In this document: positions 8,427 through 16,097 of the stretch, one piece after another
How the letters are laid out: each line of letters starts with the position of its first letter
Numbering within the stretch: the first letter of the stretch is position 1
Assembly: GCF_030403435.1 (NCBI RefSeq)
Contig: NZ_JAUEPH010000005.1
Coordinates: 310,001-374,000 of the forward strand
Reading direction: 5' to 3'
Source: Algoriphagus sediminis
GTDB lineage: Bacteria > Bacteroidota > Bacteroidia > Cytophagales > Cyclobacteriaceae
DNA: 64,000 nucleotides
Notes under the pieces: model-generated
Seen by the model: only the letters and a program-made list of their open reading frames with translations
The model's database searches: none
Told to the model about the DNA's origin: nothing
Translations under genes and position numbers: made by a program

Positions 8427-9515
8427 CTACTTTTCCCTGAGTTCTTTAAAATTCATTAATCCAGCCTGAATCATTTCATTCATCGAGCCTGTAACAGCTG
8501 CGATAAAATTGTCAGAGTCACATTTGGCAAAGTGAGAAGCCAATGTCAGTTCATCCCCAGAGACCATTACCAGAGTAGGGTAGGCATTCTTAGAAAAATT
8601 ATCCACTTGAGCCGTAGTTACTTCTTTGATTTTTCGATCTTCAAATACATCCTCAAAATTGACATCCCTCTTTAGTCCAGTACTGGCATCGAAAGTTGGA
8701 TTGTTGATTTTATCCCCAGCGATAAACCGCACTCTTGAGTGGTAGATTTGTGAACCTGTAGCTGAATTTCCTAGAGACTTGGCAAAGCCGGTAATACTGG
8801 CACTTTTCTGGTCATTATCATCCACATTTATGGAAGAGGCTAATCGCAGCCCTATATCAGCTTTTACAGAGGAAGAATTGGTCCAATTTGACGAACTGGC
8901 ATCCAATGTCACGAAGGGAAAAATAAAGGTAGCCTCTGCGATATATGCATCACCTAAGTCTCCGGATAGTTTTGAGCTTGTATCGGTGAAGGTTCCGCGC
9001 TCTTTACCGTCCTTGGATACACTTTTTACCCAGTATTCGTAGTTTGTTGGGGTGACCATTACAAAGCCTTTAGCTTGTGCGGTGGATGATGCCCCTCCTT
9101 GTTTTTTGGTATATCCAGAATAATAATCTGTCTTTCCTGCTTCCTCAGCTGAAATGATCTCAAATCCTTCGGCTTCGAGTTGTGCGACAAGATCTGCATA
9201 GGCCTCATCGACAATTTTTTGAAAATCTGGAACATCCACTCCATCCAGTTGAACCCCTAAACTGGTTTTGGTGCCGGATACAAAAGAAGTTCTGTTAGCT
9301 CGATCATTTTTTGATTTAGATGTGGAAGCAGAGGCTTGTTCATATACCTCGAAAAAGGCTCTAAAATTTTGAATATAAACACGCTTAGGGGATTTGGAGG
9401 CCTGATTTCCTCGATGCATTGTGTTGATGTCAAAGTTCTTGCTTTCGATGTAGTTATCTGCGGGCTGGATTATTCCGAAAAGGAAAAATAGAACCAATAC
9501 TAGAGTTGATTTCAT
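8427..9515 (-). CDS. Exported protein of unknown function
   Basis: A 362-residue protein with an N-terminal signal peptide (MKSTLVLVLFFLFGII), so it is exported; no lipobox, no transmembrane helix after the signal and no TonB or sorting domain that I can see. I do not recognise a characterised family; the KRVYIQNFRAFFEVY and GVQLDGVDVPDFQKIVDEAY segments resemble Bacteroidota proteins of unknown function. A short Ser/Thr/Lys-rich stretch follows at about residues 60-75. It is a single transcript closed by the shared terminator at 8380-8412, with an unusually long (about 250 bp) upstream region carrying a perfect palindrome at 9702-9719. Function cannot be assigned. Confidence 0.7.
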   Translation of the reverse strand: MKSTLVLVLFFLFGIIQPADNYIESKNFDINTMHRGNQASKSPKRVYIQNFRAFFEVYEQASASTSKSKNDRANRTSFVSGTKTSLGVQLDGVDVPDFQKIVDEAYADLVAQLEAEGFEIISAEEAGKTDYYSGYTKKQGGASSTAQAKGFVMVTPTNYEYWVKSVSKDGKERGTFTDTSSKLSGDLGDAYIAEATFIFPFVTLDASSSNWTNSSSVKADIGLRLASSINVDDNDQKSASITGFAKSLGNSATGSQIYHSRVRFIAGDKINNPTFDASTGLKRDVNFEDVFEDRKIKEVTTAQVDNFSKNAYPTLVMVSGDELTLASHFAKCDSDNFIAAVTGSMNEMIQAGLMNFKELREK

Positions 9516-9763
9516 AAGATTTTTTGATTTTTAAAAGATTGTGTAATCACCGATTAAATGTAGCACTAAAACAGCTAGATTCAGAAAATGATAGTTTTGG
9601 TACAGCTCTAAAAAAAATATCTAGAGAAGATCTAAAAATTTGATAATCAATTCAATAAGAGTATAATTGGCTCTTAAGATCTGAGTTTTCCTTACTCAAA
9701 AATACGGCAAATGCCGTATGAAAAACTTTAAACTTGAAGCAAGAAGTTGGCTTTTTTAAGTCC
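9516..9763. other. AT-rich non-coding upstream region
   Basis: The gap between the exported unknown gene (start 9515) and the GH57 operon terminator holds no plausible gene. It is AT-rich and contains several small inverted repeats, including the perfect palindrome at 9702-9719 and GAGT...ACTC arms just below it (about 9683-9698). No TAnnTTTG element close to the start codon was convincing. Confidence 0.5.
9702..9719. promoter_or_regulatory. 18-bp perfect palindrome, candidate operator
   Basis: ATACGGCA-AA-TGCCGTAT: two perfect 8-bp inverted arms with a 2-bp centre, lying about 190 bp upstream of the start of the exported unknown gene and outside the preceding operon's terminator. The arms are GC-richer than their AT-rich surroundings. 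It has no T-tract directly on either arm end suitable for a typical terminator on the plus strand; in minus orientation TATTTTTG follows, so a weak terminator is an alternative. The short spacer fits a dimeric regulator site better than an RNA hairpin. Confidence 0.45.
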
Positions 9764-9792
9764 AAAAAAAACCCTCACTTATTAGATGAGGG
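9764..9792 (-). terminator. Intrinsic terminator of the glycogen operon
   Basis: On the minus strand CCCTCA (9792-9787) pairs with TGAGGG (9777-9772) around a 9-nt loop and is followed by eight T. It lies 20 bp after the GH57 stop and closes the three-gene operon at 9813-14232. Confidence 0.85.
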
Positions 9793-9812
9793 CATATTTT
9801 ACAATTAGTTTC

Positions 9813-11021
9813 TTAAGCCTTGTCCTTCTCTTTAGCTTTCTCCTTGACCCGCAGGATGAAATCACTCAGCACATTCATATAATTTATAAATGCATCATAA
9901 GGTGAATCGTAGGGGCTAAAATAGGAGTGGATGTCCCCATCAGAAGCAAACTTAGTGGACATGTAATAGAAGTGATCAGAGGTCTGAAGATATGTCCAGT
10001 CTCTTTGTATCTCAGGATCATCAATGGTATTTACCATTTTTTCCAGTTCATAAAGTCGATCAAATGCCTCATCCTGAAGATCATTTCCTAACCAAGCCGT
10101 AAGGTCTCTCTCTTCATCAGCCCATGAAATAGGAACAGGAACATGAATCATATCCACTGGCTTTGACTCAGCAAATACTTCACTCGGTGTTGAGAAGCCG
10201 AAATTCGTTCTACTCAATACTGCTTCAGGAAGGCTTCTCATAAATTCAAAGATGCCCGTTTCTGCCCATTGATGTTCTCCAAAAGTCTCGTAATCCATGA
10301 AAAGATTTAGAACCTGTTCTGACTTAGGAATGGCATTGATCCACTTGATGAATTTATCTACAGTTAGAGGATAATCTGACCAGGTTTTGTTACCAAACCT
10401 GAAAGCAATATCATCTGAAAGCTGGAAATTTTTCAGTAGAACTTTGAGCTTTGGGTCAAGTGCGTTACTGTATACATAATTTGGACTCTTCCAACCCAAA
10501 ACGTGCTTTGCACCTTCGGTGAGGACTCCTTCGAAGCCCATGCCTGAAATCATTTCTCCAATTTCATCCGAGTAGATTAATTCAGTATTTCTAAAAACTT
10601 TGGGTTCATATCCCCCAAAATGTCTTTTTAGCTTTTCTTTATGTCTATCTACGCTTTTCTTAAACTCATCCTTACTCTTAAGCGAAGAAAGAGAATGACT
10701 GTTGGTTTCTGTCAGCAGCTCCACCTGGCCAGTGGAAACTAGTCGCTGGAAGCTTTCGAGGACATCAGGAGCAAATTGCTCCATCTGATCCATAAAGACC
10801 CCTGAAATCGAAAAAGCTACCTTGAACTTTCCAGGATAACGCTCTATTAGCTCCTGAAGAAGTGAATTCATTGGTAGATAGGATTTCTGGGCTACCTTCC
10901 GGATTACGCTTCTATTGAGAAAATCATCCCAGTAATAATGATCATCGCCAATATCAAAAAATCTATAGGGCTTGATCCTATATGGTTGATGAACTTGAAA
11001 GTAAAAACAGATAGTCCTCAT
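9813..11021 (-). CDS. Glycoside hydrolase family 57 alpha-glucan-active enzyme
   Basis: A 402-residue GH57 protein. HQPYR at 11-15 is the family's N-terminal motif; the expected nucleophile Glu is E147 (FRNTELIY) and the acid/base Asp is D243 (FMDYETFGEHQW). GH57 enzymes are retaining alpha-amylases, 4-alpha-glucanotransferases, amylopullulanases or branching enzymes; there is no signal peptide, so it acts in the cytoplasm. It is the last gene of an operon with a GT4 glucosyltransferase (4-bp ATGA overlap, 11018-11021) and a debranching enzyme, which points to glycogen/maltodextrin turnover. The length (about 400 aa) fits the bacteroidetal alpha-amylase-type members and not the larger branching enzymes. 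Exact linkage specificity is uncertain. Confidence 0.88.
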   Translation of the reverse strand: MRTICFYFQVHQPYRIKPYRFFDIGDDHYYWDDFLNRSVIRKVAQKSYLPMNSLLQELIERYPGKFKVAFSISGVFMDQMEQFAPDVLESFQRLVSTGQVELLTETNSHSLSSLKSKDEFKKSVDRHKEKLKRHFGGYEPKVFRNTELIYSDEIGEMISGMGFEGVLTEGAKHVLGWKSPNYVYSNALDPKLKVLLKNFQLSDDIAFRFGNKTWSDYPLTVDKFIKWINAIPKSEQVLNLFMDYETFGEHQWAETGIFEFMRSLPEAVLSRTNFGFSTPSEVFAESKPVDMIHVPVPISWADEERDLTAWLGNDLQDEAFDRLYELEKMVNTIDDPEIQRDWTYLQTSDHFYYMSTKFASDGDIHSYFSPYDSPYDAFINYMNVLSDFILRVKEKAKEKDKA

Positions 11022-12307
11022 GATTTTTCAGCTAAAATTTTCTCGTAGGTCTTCACAAGCCTTTCAGCTACATGCTCCCACTTTAATCGTTTTAATTCTT
11101 TACTTCCCAACTCTTTAAACATGTTTGAAATGCTTTGATAATGAAGAAGGGCAAAAATGGCATCTGCCATAGCGTCAATATCCCAAAAATCAATTTTGAT
11201 GGCATTGACCAATACCTCTGCAACACCTGATTGCTTCGAGATAATAGTCGGTGTGTTATGCCTTACTGCTTCCAAGGGCGAAATACCAAAGGGTTCAGAA
11301 ACAGAAGGCATTACATATACATCTGAAATTGCGTACATGTGATCAACATCATCACCTTTCAAAAACCCTGTAAAATGAAATTTGGAGGCAATATTCAATT
11401 CAGCCACCCGATCAACCATCCTATTTAAAAGGTCTCCCGAACCAGCCATTACAAACCTTACATTTGGATCCCGGTCGATTACTTTTTTGGCAGCTTCTAC
11501 GAAATATTCAGGACCCTTTTGAAAAGTAATTCTTCCCAGGAAGGTTACAATTTTCTCAGGTACTTTTTTCTGATACTTGGACTTGATAATGCTCGCATCA
11601 AGGACAGCATTGTGAAGAACACTCACTTTTTCAGCAGGAATACCATACTTATTGACAATAGTGTTTTTCGTCAGATGGCTTACGGCCAATATGTGATCAG
11701 CTGCCTCCATACCTGCTTTTTCGATTTCAAAAACGGGAGGGTTTACACTTTCTCCAGATCTGTCATACTCGGTGGCATGAACATGGGCAATTAATGGTTT
11801 TCCTGATATTTCCTTCGCTGCGATTCCCGCAGGAAATGAAAGCCAGTCATGAGCATGGATAAGCTCAAAATCGTCACGATCTCTTGCGATTTGAGCAGCA
11901 GTAAGTGCGTAGCGAGAGACCTCTTCCATGAGGTTTTTGCCGTATTTCCCACTGAAAGCATACTTAGAGGTAAAAATGCTTTCATCCAAATCCACTCGAT
12001 CATGAATGGCATAATCAGTGAATTTCTGATATTCCTCTGGTCCAAGGTAAGGCACCAAAAAACTGCTGACCTCTAGATAGGTAAGGTTCTTCCAGATGGA
12101 TTTAAATTTCTTTTCCCGGTAGTCCAAAGTCACGTCGCTGGCATTCACAAAGTCTGCGAGAGGTTCTTCATCACCCCAAAGCTTTGGTACCACGAAAATG
12201 ATCTCCTGCTTATGGTGATCAAGGCCTTTGACCAAACCATAGCAGGCAGTACCCAATCCTCCAGAAATATGGGGTGGGAATTCCCACCCGAACATTAATA
12301 CCCTCAT
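11018..12307 (-). CDS. GT4-type glycogen synthase / glycosyltransferase
   Basis: A 429-residue glycosyltransferase of the GT-B fold. GWEFPPHISGGLG at residues 7-19 is the donor-proximal glycine loop of glycogen synthase-like enzymes, HAHDW follows in the N-terminal domain, and the C-terminal retaining-GT4 motif is SEPFGISPLEA (E-x7-E). Sitting between a debranching enzyme and a GH57 enzyme, it most likely elongates alpha-1,4-glucan from a nucleotide sugar or maltose-1-phosphate-like donor. It starts 5 bp after the debranching enzyme stop and overlaps GH57 by 4 bp, so the three are translationally linked. Confidence 0.85.
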   Translation of the reverse strand: MRVLMFGWEFPPHISGGLGTACYGLVKGLDHHKQEIIFVVPKLWGDEEPLADFVNASDVTLDYREKKFKSIWKNLTYLEVSSFLVPYLGPEEYQKFTDYAIHDRVDLDESIFTSKYAFSGKYGKNLMEEVSRYALTAAQIARDRDDFELIHAHDWLSFPAGIAAKEISGKPLIAHVHATEYDRSGESVNPPVFEIEKAGMEAADHILAVSHLTKNTIVNKYGIPAEKVSVLHNAVLDASIIKSKYQKKVPEKIVTFLGRITFQKGPEYFVEAAKKVIDRDPNVRFVMAGSGDLLNRMVDRVAELNIASKFHFTGFLKGDDVDHMYAISDVYVMPSVSEPFGISPLEAVRHNTPTIISKQSGVAEVLVNAIKIDFWDIDAMADAIFALLHYQSISNMFKELGSKELKRLKWEHVAERLVKTYEKILAEKS

Positions 12308-12312
12308 AAGGC

Positions 12313-14232
12313 CTATTTATACTTTTTTACCAAATGCATCATTCTTAATAACTCAGCCACACTCCAAGCCTGAGAGATGGATCCTTTTGGTCTGTGTGGT
12401 GGATCCCCATCGAAAATCTCAGCGACTGTCCCTACTCCGTACTGAGTCATTACCCCATCAAATCCTGCAAGAATTTTTTCTACGAAATTTAGTCCAGACT
12501 TACCATGTAACTTCAAATACCCATCTACAAAATGTCCCAATGGCCAGATCCAAACGGTACCATTATGGTATGCATTGTCCCTACTGATCTGATCACCGAA
12601 ATAATATCCTTTATAGGCATGGTCATCTGGTGAAAGCGATCGAAGTCCTCTGGTTGTTAAAAGCTTGGATTTGACGATTTCCAATACCATATCACTTTTT
12701 TCTTCGTCAAGCATGGAGTAGGGAAGGGAAGTTGCCAAAACCATATTTGGTCTTACAGCCCAGTCTTTTTCGTCTCCATCCACCACGTCGGCTAGATATT
12801 CTTTCTCTTCTGACCAAAACTCCCGAATAAAGCTTTCTTTGGCCTTTTCGGCCAAAGCCAAAATTTCGTCCTCTCCAGTCAGTTCATGATAAAAGCGTAA
12901 GGCATTGTACCACAGGGCCTGAATTTCTACCGGACAACCGATTCTTGGCGTCACCGGACCATCTGGTGTAACGGCATCCATCCAGGTAAGTGCGATTCCT
13001 TCTTGACCTCCCCAGATTAAACCATTATCCAGCATATGAATATTGAAATCGGTTCCCTCTCTGAATCCGTCAATAATTCCCTTCATCTTTTCCAGATATC
13101 TGGATTTGATGGTTTTAGAATCACCGGTGAATTCTATGTATTGCTGAAGGCTCCAAAAATACCATAGCGGAGCATCAATGGAATTCATATTTGTCATGAC
13201 TCCACTTCCTACATTTGGGAAAATGGCTCCCTGCAGATCGCGGGACATGGTATCCATGATATCTATAAAGACATCCTTGTCTCCATTAGTCAAGGTAAGT
13301 CCTGGTGCAGCTACAAAAGTGTCACGTCCCCACCATCCAAACCATGGATAGCCCGCTATTATTCTGGTACCACCATCTCTGTTTCTGAGGAATTGAGCAG
13401 CAGAGTTTCGAAGGCAGTTTTCGAAGTTGTTTCTTGGAGTTCTTCTGGCAATTTCCTTATCGAAAGCTCTTTGCCTTGTTTTTGGGTCGGCCTCTGTCAG
13501 CCCTGCCGAGAAGATCACCGATTCTCCTTTCTTGATTGGGAATTCAAAATACCCAGGCACCAGAAGATCTTCCTGATAGTCATACCCTCTTTCTCGTTCC
13601 TGAATGTATTCTATGTTGTTATACCATTCCGGCTTTGAGACAAATTCACTTTTCTTTGAAGTTTGAAGATAAAGCGGGTCATATACGTCATAAAGTCTGA
13701 ACTTGGCACCATTTGGTACCACCTCATAATCCTTATTTACATCCGTATTTTCTTTGGAGAGTGCATGGAATGATCGAAATGCCAAAAAGGGTGAGATCCT
13801 TAGTTTCGTAGGTGAATGAGCATCCAGAAGGGTATATCTGATCATCACCCGATCCCTGTTGGTATCCAGAATGATTTCTTTCTGAAGGACTACTCCTCCC
13901 ACCCGATAGGTTAATCTTGGAATAGGTTCTGAGTCAAAATCCTTTATGTATTTATGTCCCCTTGGGGAGTAGTTTCCAGGGTATTTATTGATACCTAAAT
14001 TAAAGCTGGCTCCATGCTGAATCACTGTTTCGTGGACAGTAGAAAGAAAGACATGATTTTGGGTATCGATGTGTGGTTGCGGGACCACCAGGAGACCATG
14101 GTACTTCCTTGTATTACAACCGATAATAGTCGTGCTGGTGTAAGTTCCGGAACGATTAGTACGAATTATTTCCCTATCGAGTGAATAATTAAGGTTGATT
14201 AATTGGGTCTTGTCAAAATGTATGAAGCTCAT
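12313..14232 (-). CDS. Glycogen debranching enzyme (amylo-alpha-1,6-glucosidase family)
   Basis: A 639-residue protein with the two-part layout of bacterial GDE: an N-terminal domain with SGTYTSTTIIGCNTRKYHGLL, and a C-terminal GH-like six-hairpin domain containing WFGWWGRDTFVAAPGL, a GQEGIALTWMDA segment and NAYHNGTVWIWPLG. It cleaves alpha-1,6 branch glucose from limit dextrins in the cytoplasm. It is the first gene of the operon with the GT4 and GH57 enzymes. The ATG at 14232 lies 47 bp past the small gene's terminator at 14279-14304, so the operon promoter is probably in the gap at 14233-14278. Confidence 0.93.
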   Translation of the reverse strand: MSFIHFDKTQLINLNYSLDREIIRTNRSGTYTSTTIIGCNTRKYHGLLVVPQPHIDTQNHVFLSTVHETVIQHGASFNLGINKYPGNYSPRGHKYIKDFDSEPIPRLTYRVGGVVLQKEIILDTNRDRVMIRYTLLDAHSPTKLRISPFLAFRSFHALSKENTDVNKDYEVVPNGAKFRLYDVYDPLYLQTSKKSEFVSKPEWYNNIEYIQERERGYDYQEDLLVPGYFEFPIKKGESVIFSAGLTEADPKTRQRAFDKEIARRTPRNNFENCLRNSAAQFLRNRDGGTRIIAGYPWFGWWGRDTFVAAPGLTLTNGDKDVFIDIMDTMSRDLQGAIFPNVGSGVMTNMNSIDAPLWYFWSLQQYIEFTGDSKTIKSRYLEKMKGIIDGFREGTDFNIHMLDNGLIWGGQEGIALTWMDAVTPDGPVTPRIGCPVEIQALWYNALRFYHELTGEDEILALAEKAKESFIREFWSEEKEYLADVVDGDEKDWAVRPNMVLATSLPYSMLDEEKSDMVLEIVKSKLLTTRGLRSLSPDDHAYKGYYFGDQISRDNAYHNGTVWIWPLGHFVDGYLKLHGKSGLNFVEKILAGFDGVMTQYGVGTVAEIFDGDPPHRPKGSISQAWSVAELLRMMHLVKKYK

Positions 14233-14278
14233 CTAGAAAAATACTATTAGAGCCTAAAAATAGAGGTTTGCTTTCAAT

Positions 14279-14304
14279 AAAAAAAAGGTCATACCATCAT
14301 GACC
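14279..14304 (-). terminator. Intrinsic terminator after small gene
   Basis: On the minus strand GGTCAT pairs with ATGACC (plus-strand arms 14287-14292 and 14299-14304) and eight T follow. It stands 15 bp beyond the stop of the small ORF at 14319, which argues that the small ORF is transcribed as its own unit. Confidence 0.8.
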
Positions 14305-14318
14305 TTATCTAAGTGAAT

Positions 14319-14459
14319 TTATCTGTGAACAACCTCTTTTTGAATTTCCTCAAAATTCCTGAATGACTCCTCAAATTTTGATTGGTAGCTCTTCACCATC
14401 CGGATGTTTACCGGCTTCACCCTGGGGAATTTAGGTGCAGGTTTAAACAAAAGGAACAT
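14319..14459 (-). CDS. Small basic protein of unknown function (46 aa)
   Basis: A 46-residue ORF starting at the ATG at 14459 (MFLLFKPAPKFPRVKPVN...). A longer in-frame version opens at 14525 but would lie in a terminator-proximal region, so I prefer the short start. The N-terminus is hydrophobic and proline/lysine-rich, the C-terminal half is helical and charged (KSYQSKFEESFRNFEEIQKE). It has its own downstream terminator and lies after tRNA-His on the same strand but beyond the tRNA terminator. I do not recognise the family. Real gene is likely but not certain. Confidence 0.5.
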   Translation of the reverse strand: MFLLFKPAPKFPRVKPVNIRMVKSYQSKFEESFRNFEEIQKEVVHR

Positions 14460-14526
14460 AACAAATTGGTTTAGTTTGAACCACATTAAACAAACCTTAT
14501 GCCAACTTAAAGCTTGTATTAACAAT

Positions 14527-14551
14527 AAAACCCCTCATAATGAGGGGTTTT
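14527..14551 (-). terminator. Intrinsic terminator after tRNA-His
   Basis: An 11-bp perfect stem AAAACCCCTCA / TGAGGGGTTTT with a 3-nt loop lies directly at the 3' end of tRNA-His (its last base is shared with the encoded CCA) and is followed on the minus strand by TTTTATTGTT. Confidence 0.85.
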
Positions 14552-14553
14552 GG

Positions 14554-14627
14554 GGTGAAAGACCGGGTTCGAACCGGCGACCTCCGGTGCCACAAACCGG
14601 CGCTCTAACCAGCTGAGCTACAATCAC
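14554..14627 (-). tRNA. tRNA-His (GTG anticodon)
   Basis: A 74-nt cloverleaf followed by a genomically encoded CCA (14551-14553). D-stem GCTC/GAGC, anticodon stem CCGGT/ACCGG around loop TTGTGGC (anticodon GTG), T-arm GCCGG TTCGAAC CCGGT. The base before the 5' end (14628) is G, consistent with the extra G-1 of tRNA-His opposite C73. The acceptor stem GTGATTG/CTTTCAC is odd: positions 5-68 and 6-67 are both U.U. All other stems are intact, so I treat it as a functional gene. Confidence 0.92.
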
Positions 14628-14705
14628 CATTTTATTTGATTGACTTAATGTCTCTCAAATGGAGGGCAAAATTAAACAGAAAGTTTTTGGGCTGCAAGTA
14701 AGGGT

Positions 14706-16049
14706 TTAGGATTTTCTAGAAAATTTCAGTCTTTCACCCTTTTTACTTTCATCAAATTGACCATTATCAAATGCCAAGTGACCGGAAACGATCGTATGAG
14801 TCACCTTTGACTTGAATTCATGGCCTTCAAATGGTGACCAACCACACTTGGCCAGAATATTTTCTTTACTGACCGTCCAGGGATCATTTAGGTCTACCAA
14901 AACCAAATCTGCAAAATATCCCTCTCGGATGAAGCCTCTATCCTTGATCTCGAATAGGATTGCGACATTATGACACATTTTCTGAGCTATCTTTTCCAGA
15001 CTGATTTTTCCCTGATGATAAAAGTCGAGCATAGCCACCAGACTGTGCTGATTTAGAGGGCCTCCGGATGGGGCTTTGGTGTAAACCTGTCTTTTTTCCT
15101 CTAAGGTATGAGGGGCATGATCTGTAGCGATCACATCAATTCTGTCGTCTAGCATGGCCTGGAATATCTGCTCTCGATCATTCGCAGTCTTCACCGCCGG
15201 ATTCCATTTAATCAATGTTCCCTTGGTATCGTAGTCTTCCTCGGAAAACCACATGTGATGGATACAAGCTTCTGAAGTGATTTTCTTCTCCTCCAATGGA
15301 ATGCTATTATCAAATAGACTCAGCTCTTTTGCGGTACTGATGTGCAGGATGTGGAGTCGGGTTCCAAATTTCTTGGCCATGGCAACTGCTCTGCTTGAAG
15401 CATCGTAGCAGGCTTCCTCTGATCGGATTTTGGGATGAGCTTGGATAGGAATATCCTCCCCATATTTGGCCTTGTATTTCTCCAAATTGGCAGCGATAAT
15501 ATGATCATTTTCAGAGTGGATGGCTAACAGACCCTTGTAGTGCTTAAAGATCCCTTCCAAAGATTCTATATTATCCACCACCATATTTCCAGTGGAGGAG
15601 CCTTGGAAGACTTTTAGACCGCAGACATTATTCAGATCCAGCTTGAGAATTTCTTCTAGGTTGTCATTAGTTCCACCAAAGAAGAAGGAGTAATTAGCAA
15701 GAGAAACTTCTTTAGCCCTCGCATACTTTTCCTCCAAAAGCGGGATGGTCACAGCCTGTGGGACCGTATTGGGCATCTCCATGTAAGAAGTGGTGCCACC
15801 AGCCACTCCGGCTTTGGCCTCGGTGTAGATTTCACCTTTATGTGTCAATCCAGGCTCTCTGAAGTGCACTTGGTCGTCAATAAGTCCTGGGAAAAGATAT
15901 TTTCCATCGGCATTTATATGAATATCCGCTGACTTTGTGCTGAGATCCTCAGCAATTTCAGCAATTCGACCATTTTCTACCAGAATGTCCTGCTGACTAA
16001 TACTGCCTTCATTGACTATATTTGCACCAGTGATCAGAATACTTTTCAT
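14706..16049 (-). CDS. pyrC: Dihydroorotase
   Basis: A 447-residue class I-type dihydroorotase of the amidohydrolase superfamily, third step of pyrimidine synthesis. The metal-site motif reads DDQVHFREPG (residues 58-67), so the first His of the usual D-x-H-x-H is Gln60; H62 and R64 are kept. The probable carboxylated Lys (GLKVFQGSS), two further His (AIHSEN, LHIST) and the ATDHAPH Asp are present. The DDQVHFR variant is known to occur in Bacteroidota enzymes. It is a single gene upstream of tRNA-His; the divergent DEAD helicase starts 48 bp from its ATG. Confidence 0.93.
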   Translation of the reverse strand: MKSILITGANIVNEGSISQQDILVENGRIAEIAEDLSTKSADIHINADGKYLFPGLIDDQVHFREPGLTHKGEIYTEAKAGVAGGTTSYMEMPNTVPQAVTIPLLEEKYARAKEVSLANYSFFFGGTNDNLEEILKLDLNNVCGLKVFQGSSTGNMVVDNIESLEGIFKHYKGLLAIHSENDHIIAANLEKYKAKYGEDIPIQAHPKIRSEEACYDASSRAVAMAKKFGTRLHILHISTAKELSLFDNSIPLEEKKITSEACIHHMWFSEEDYDTKGTLIKWNPAVKTANDREQIFQAMLDDRIDVIATDHAPHTLEEKRQVYTKAPSGGPLNQHSLVAMLDFYHQGKISLEKIAQKMCHNVAILFEIKDRGFIREGYFADLVLVDLNDPWTVSKENILAKCGWSPFEGHEFKSKVTHTIVSGHLAFDNGQFDESKKGERLKFSRKS

Positions 16050-16097
16050 TGTTCTTAGCTAGTTCTTTTGAAAATATTTACTCTAAATTAAGTAATC

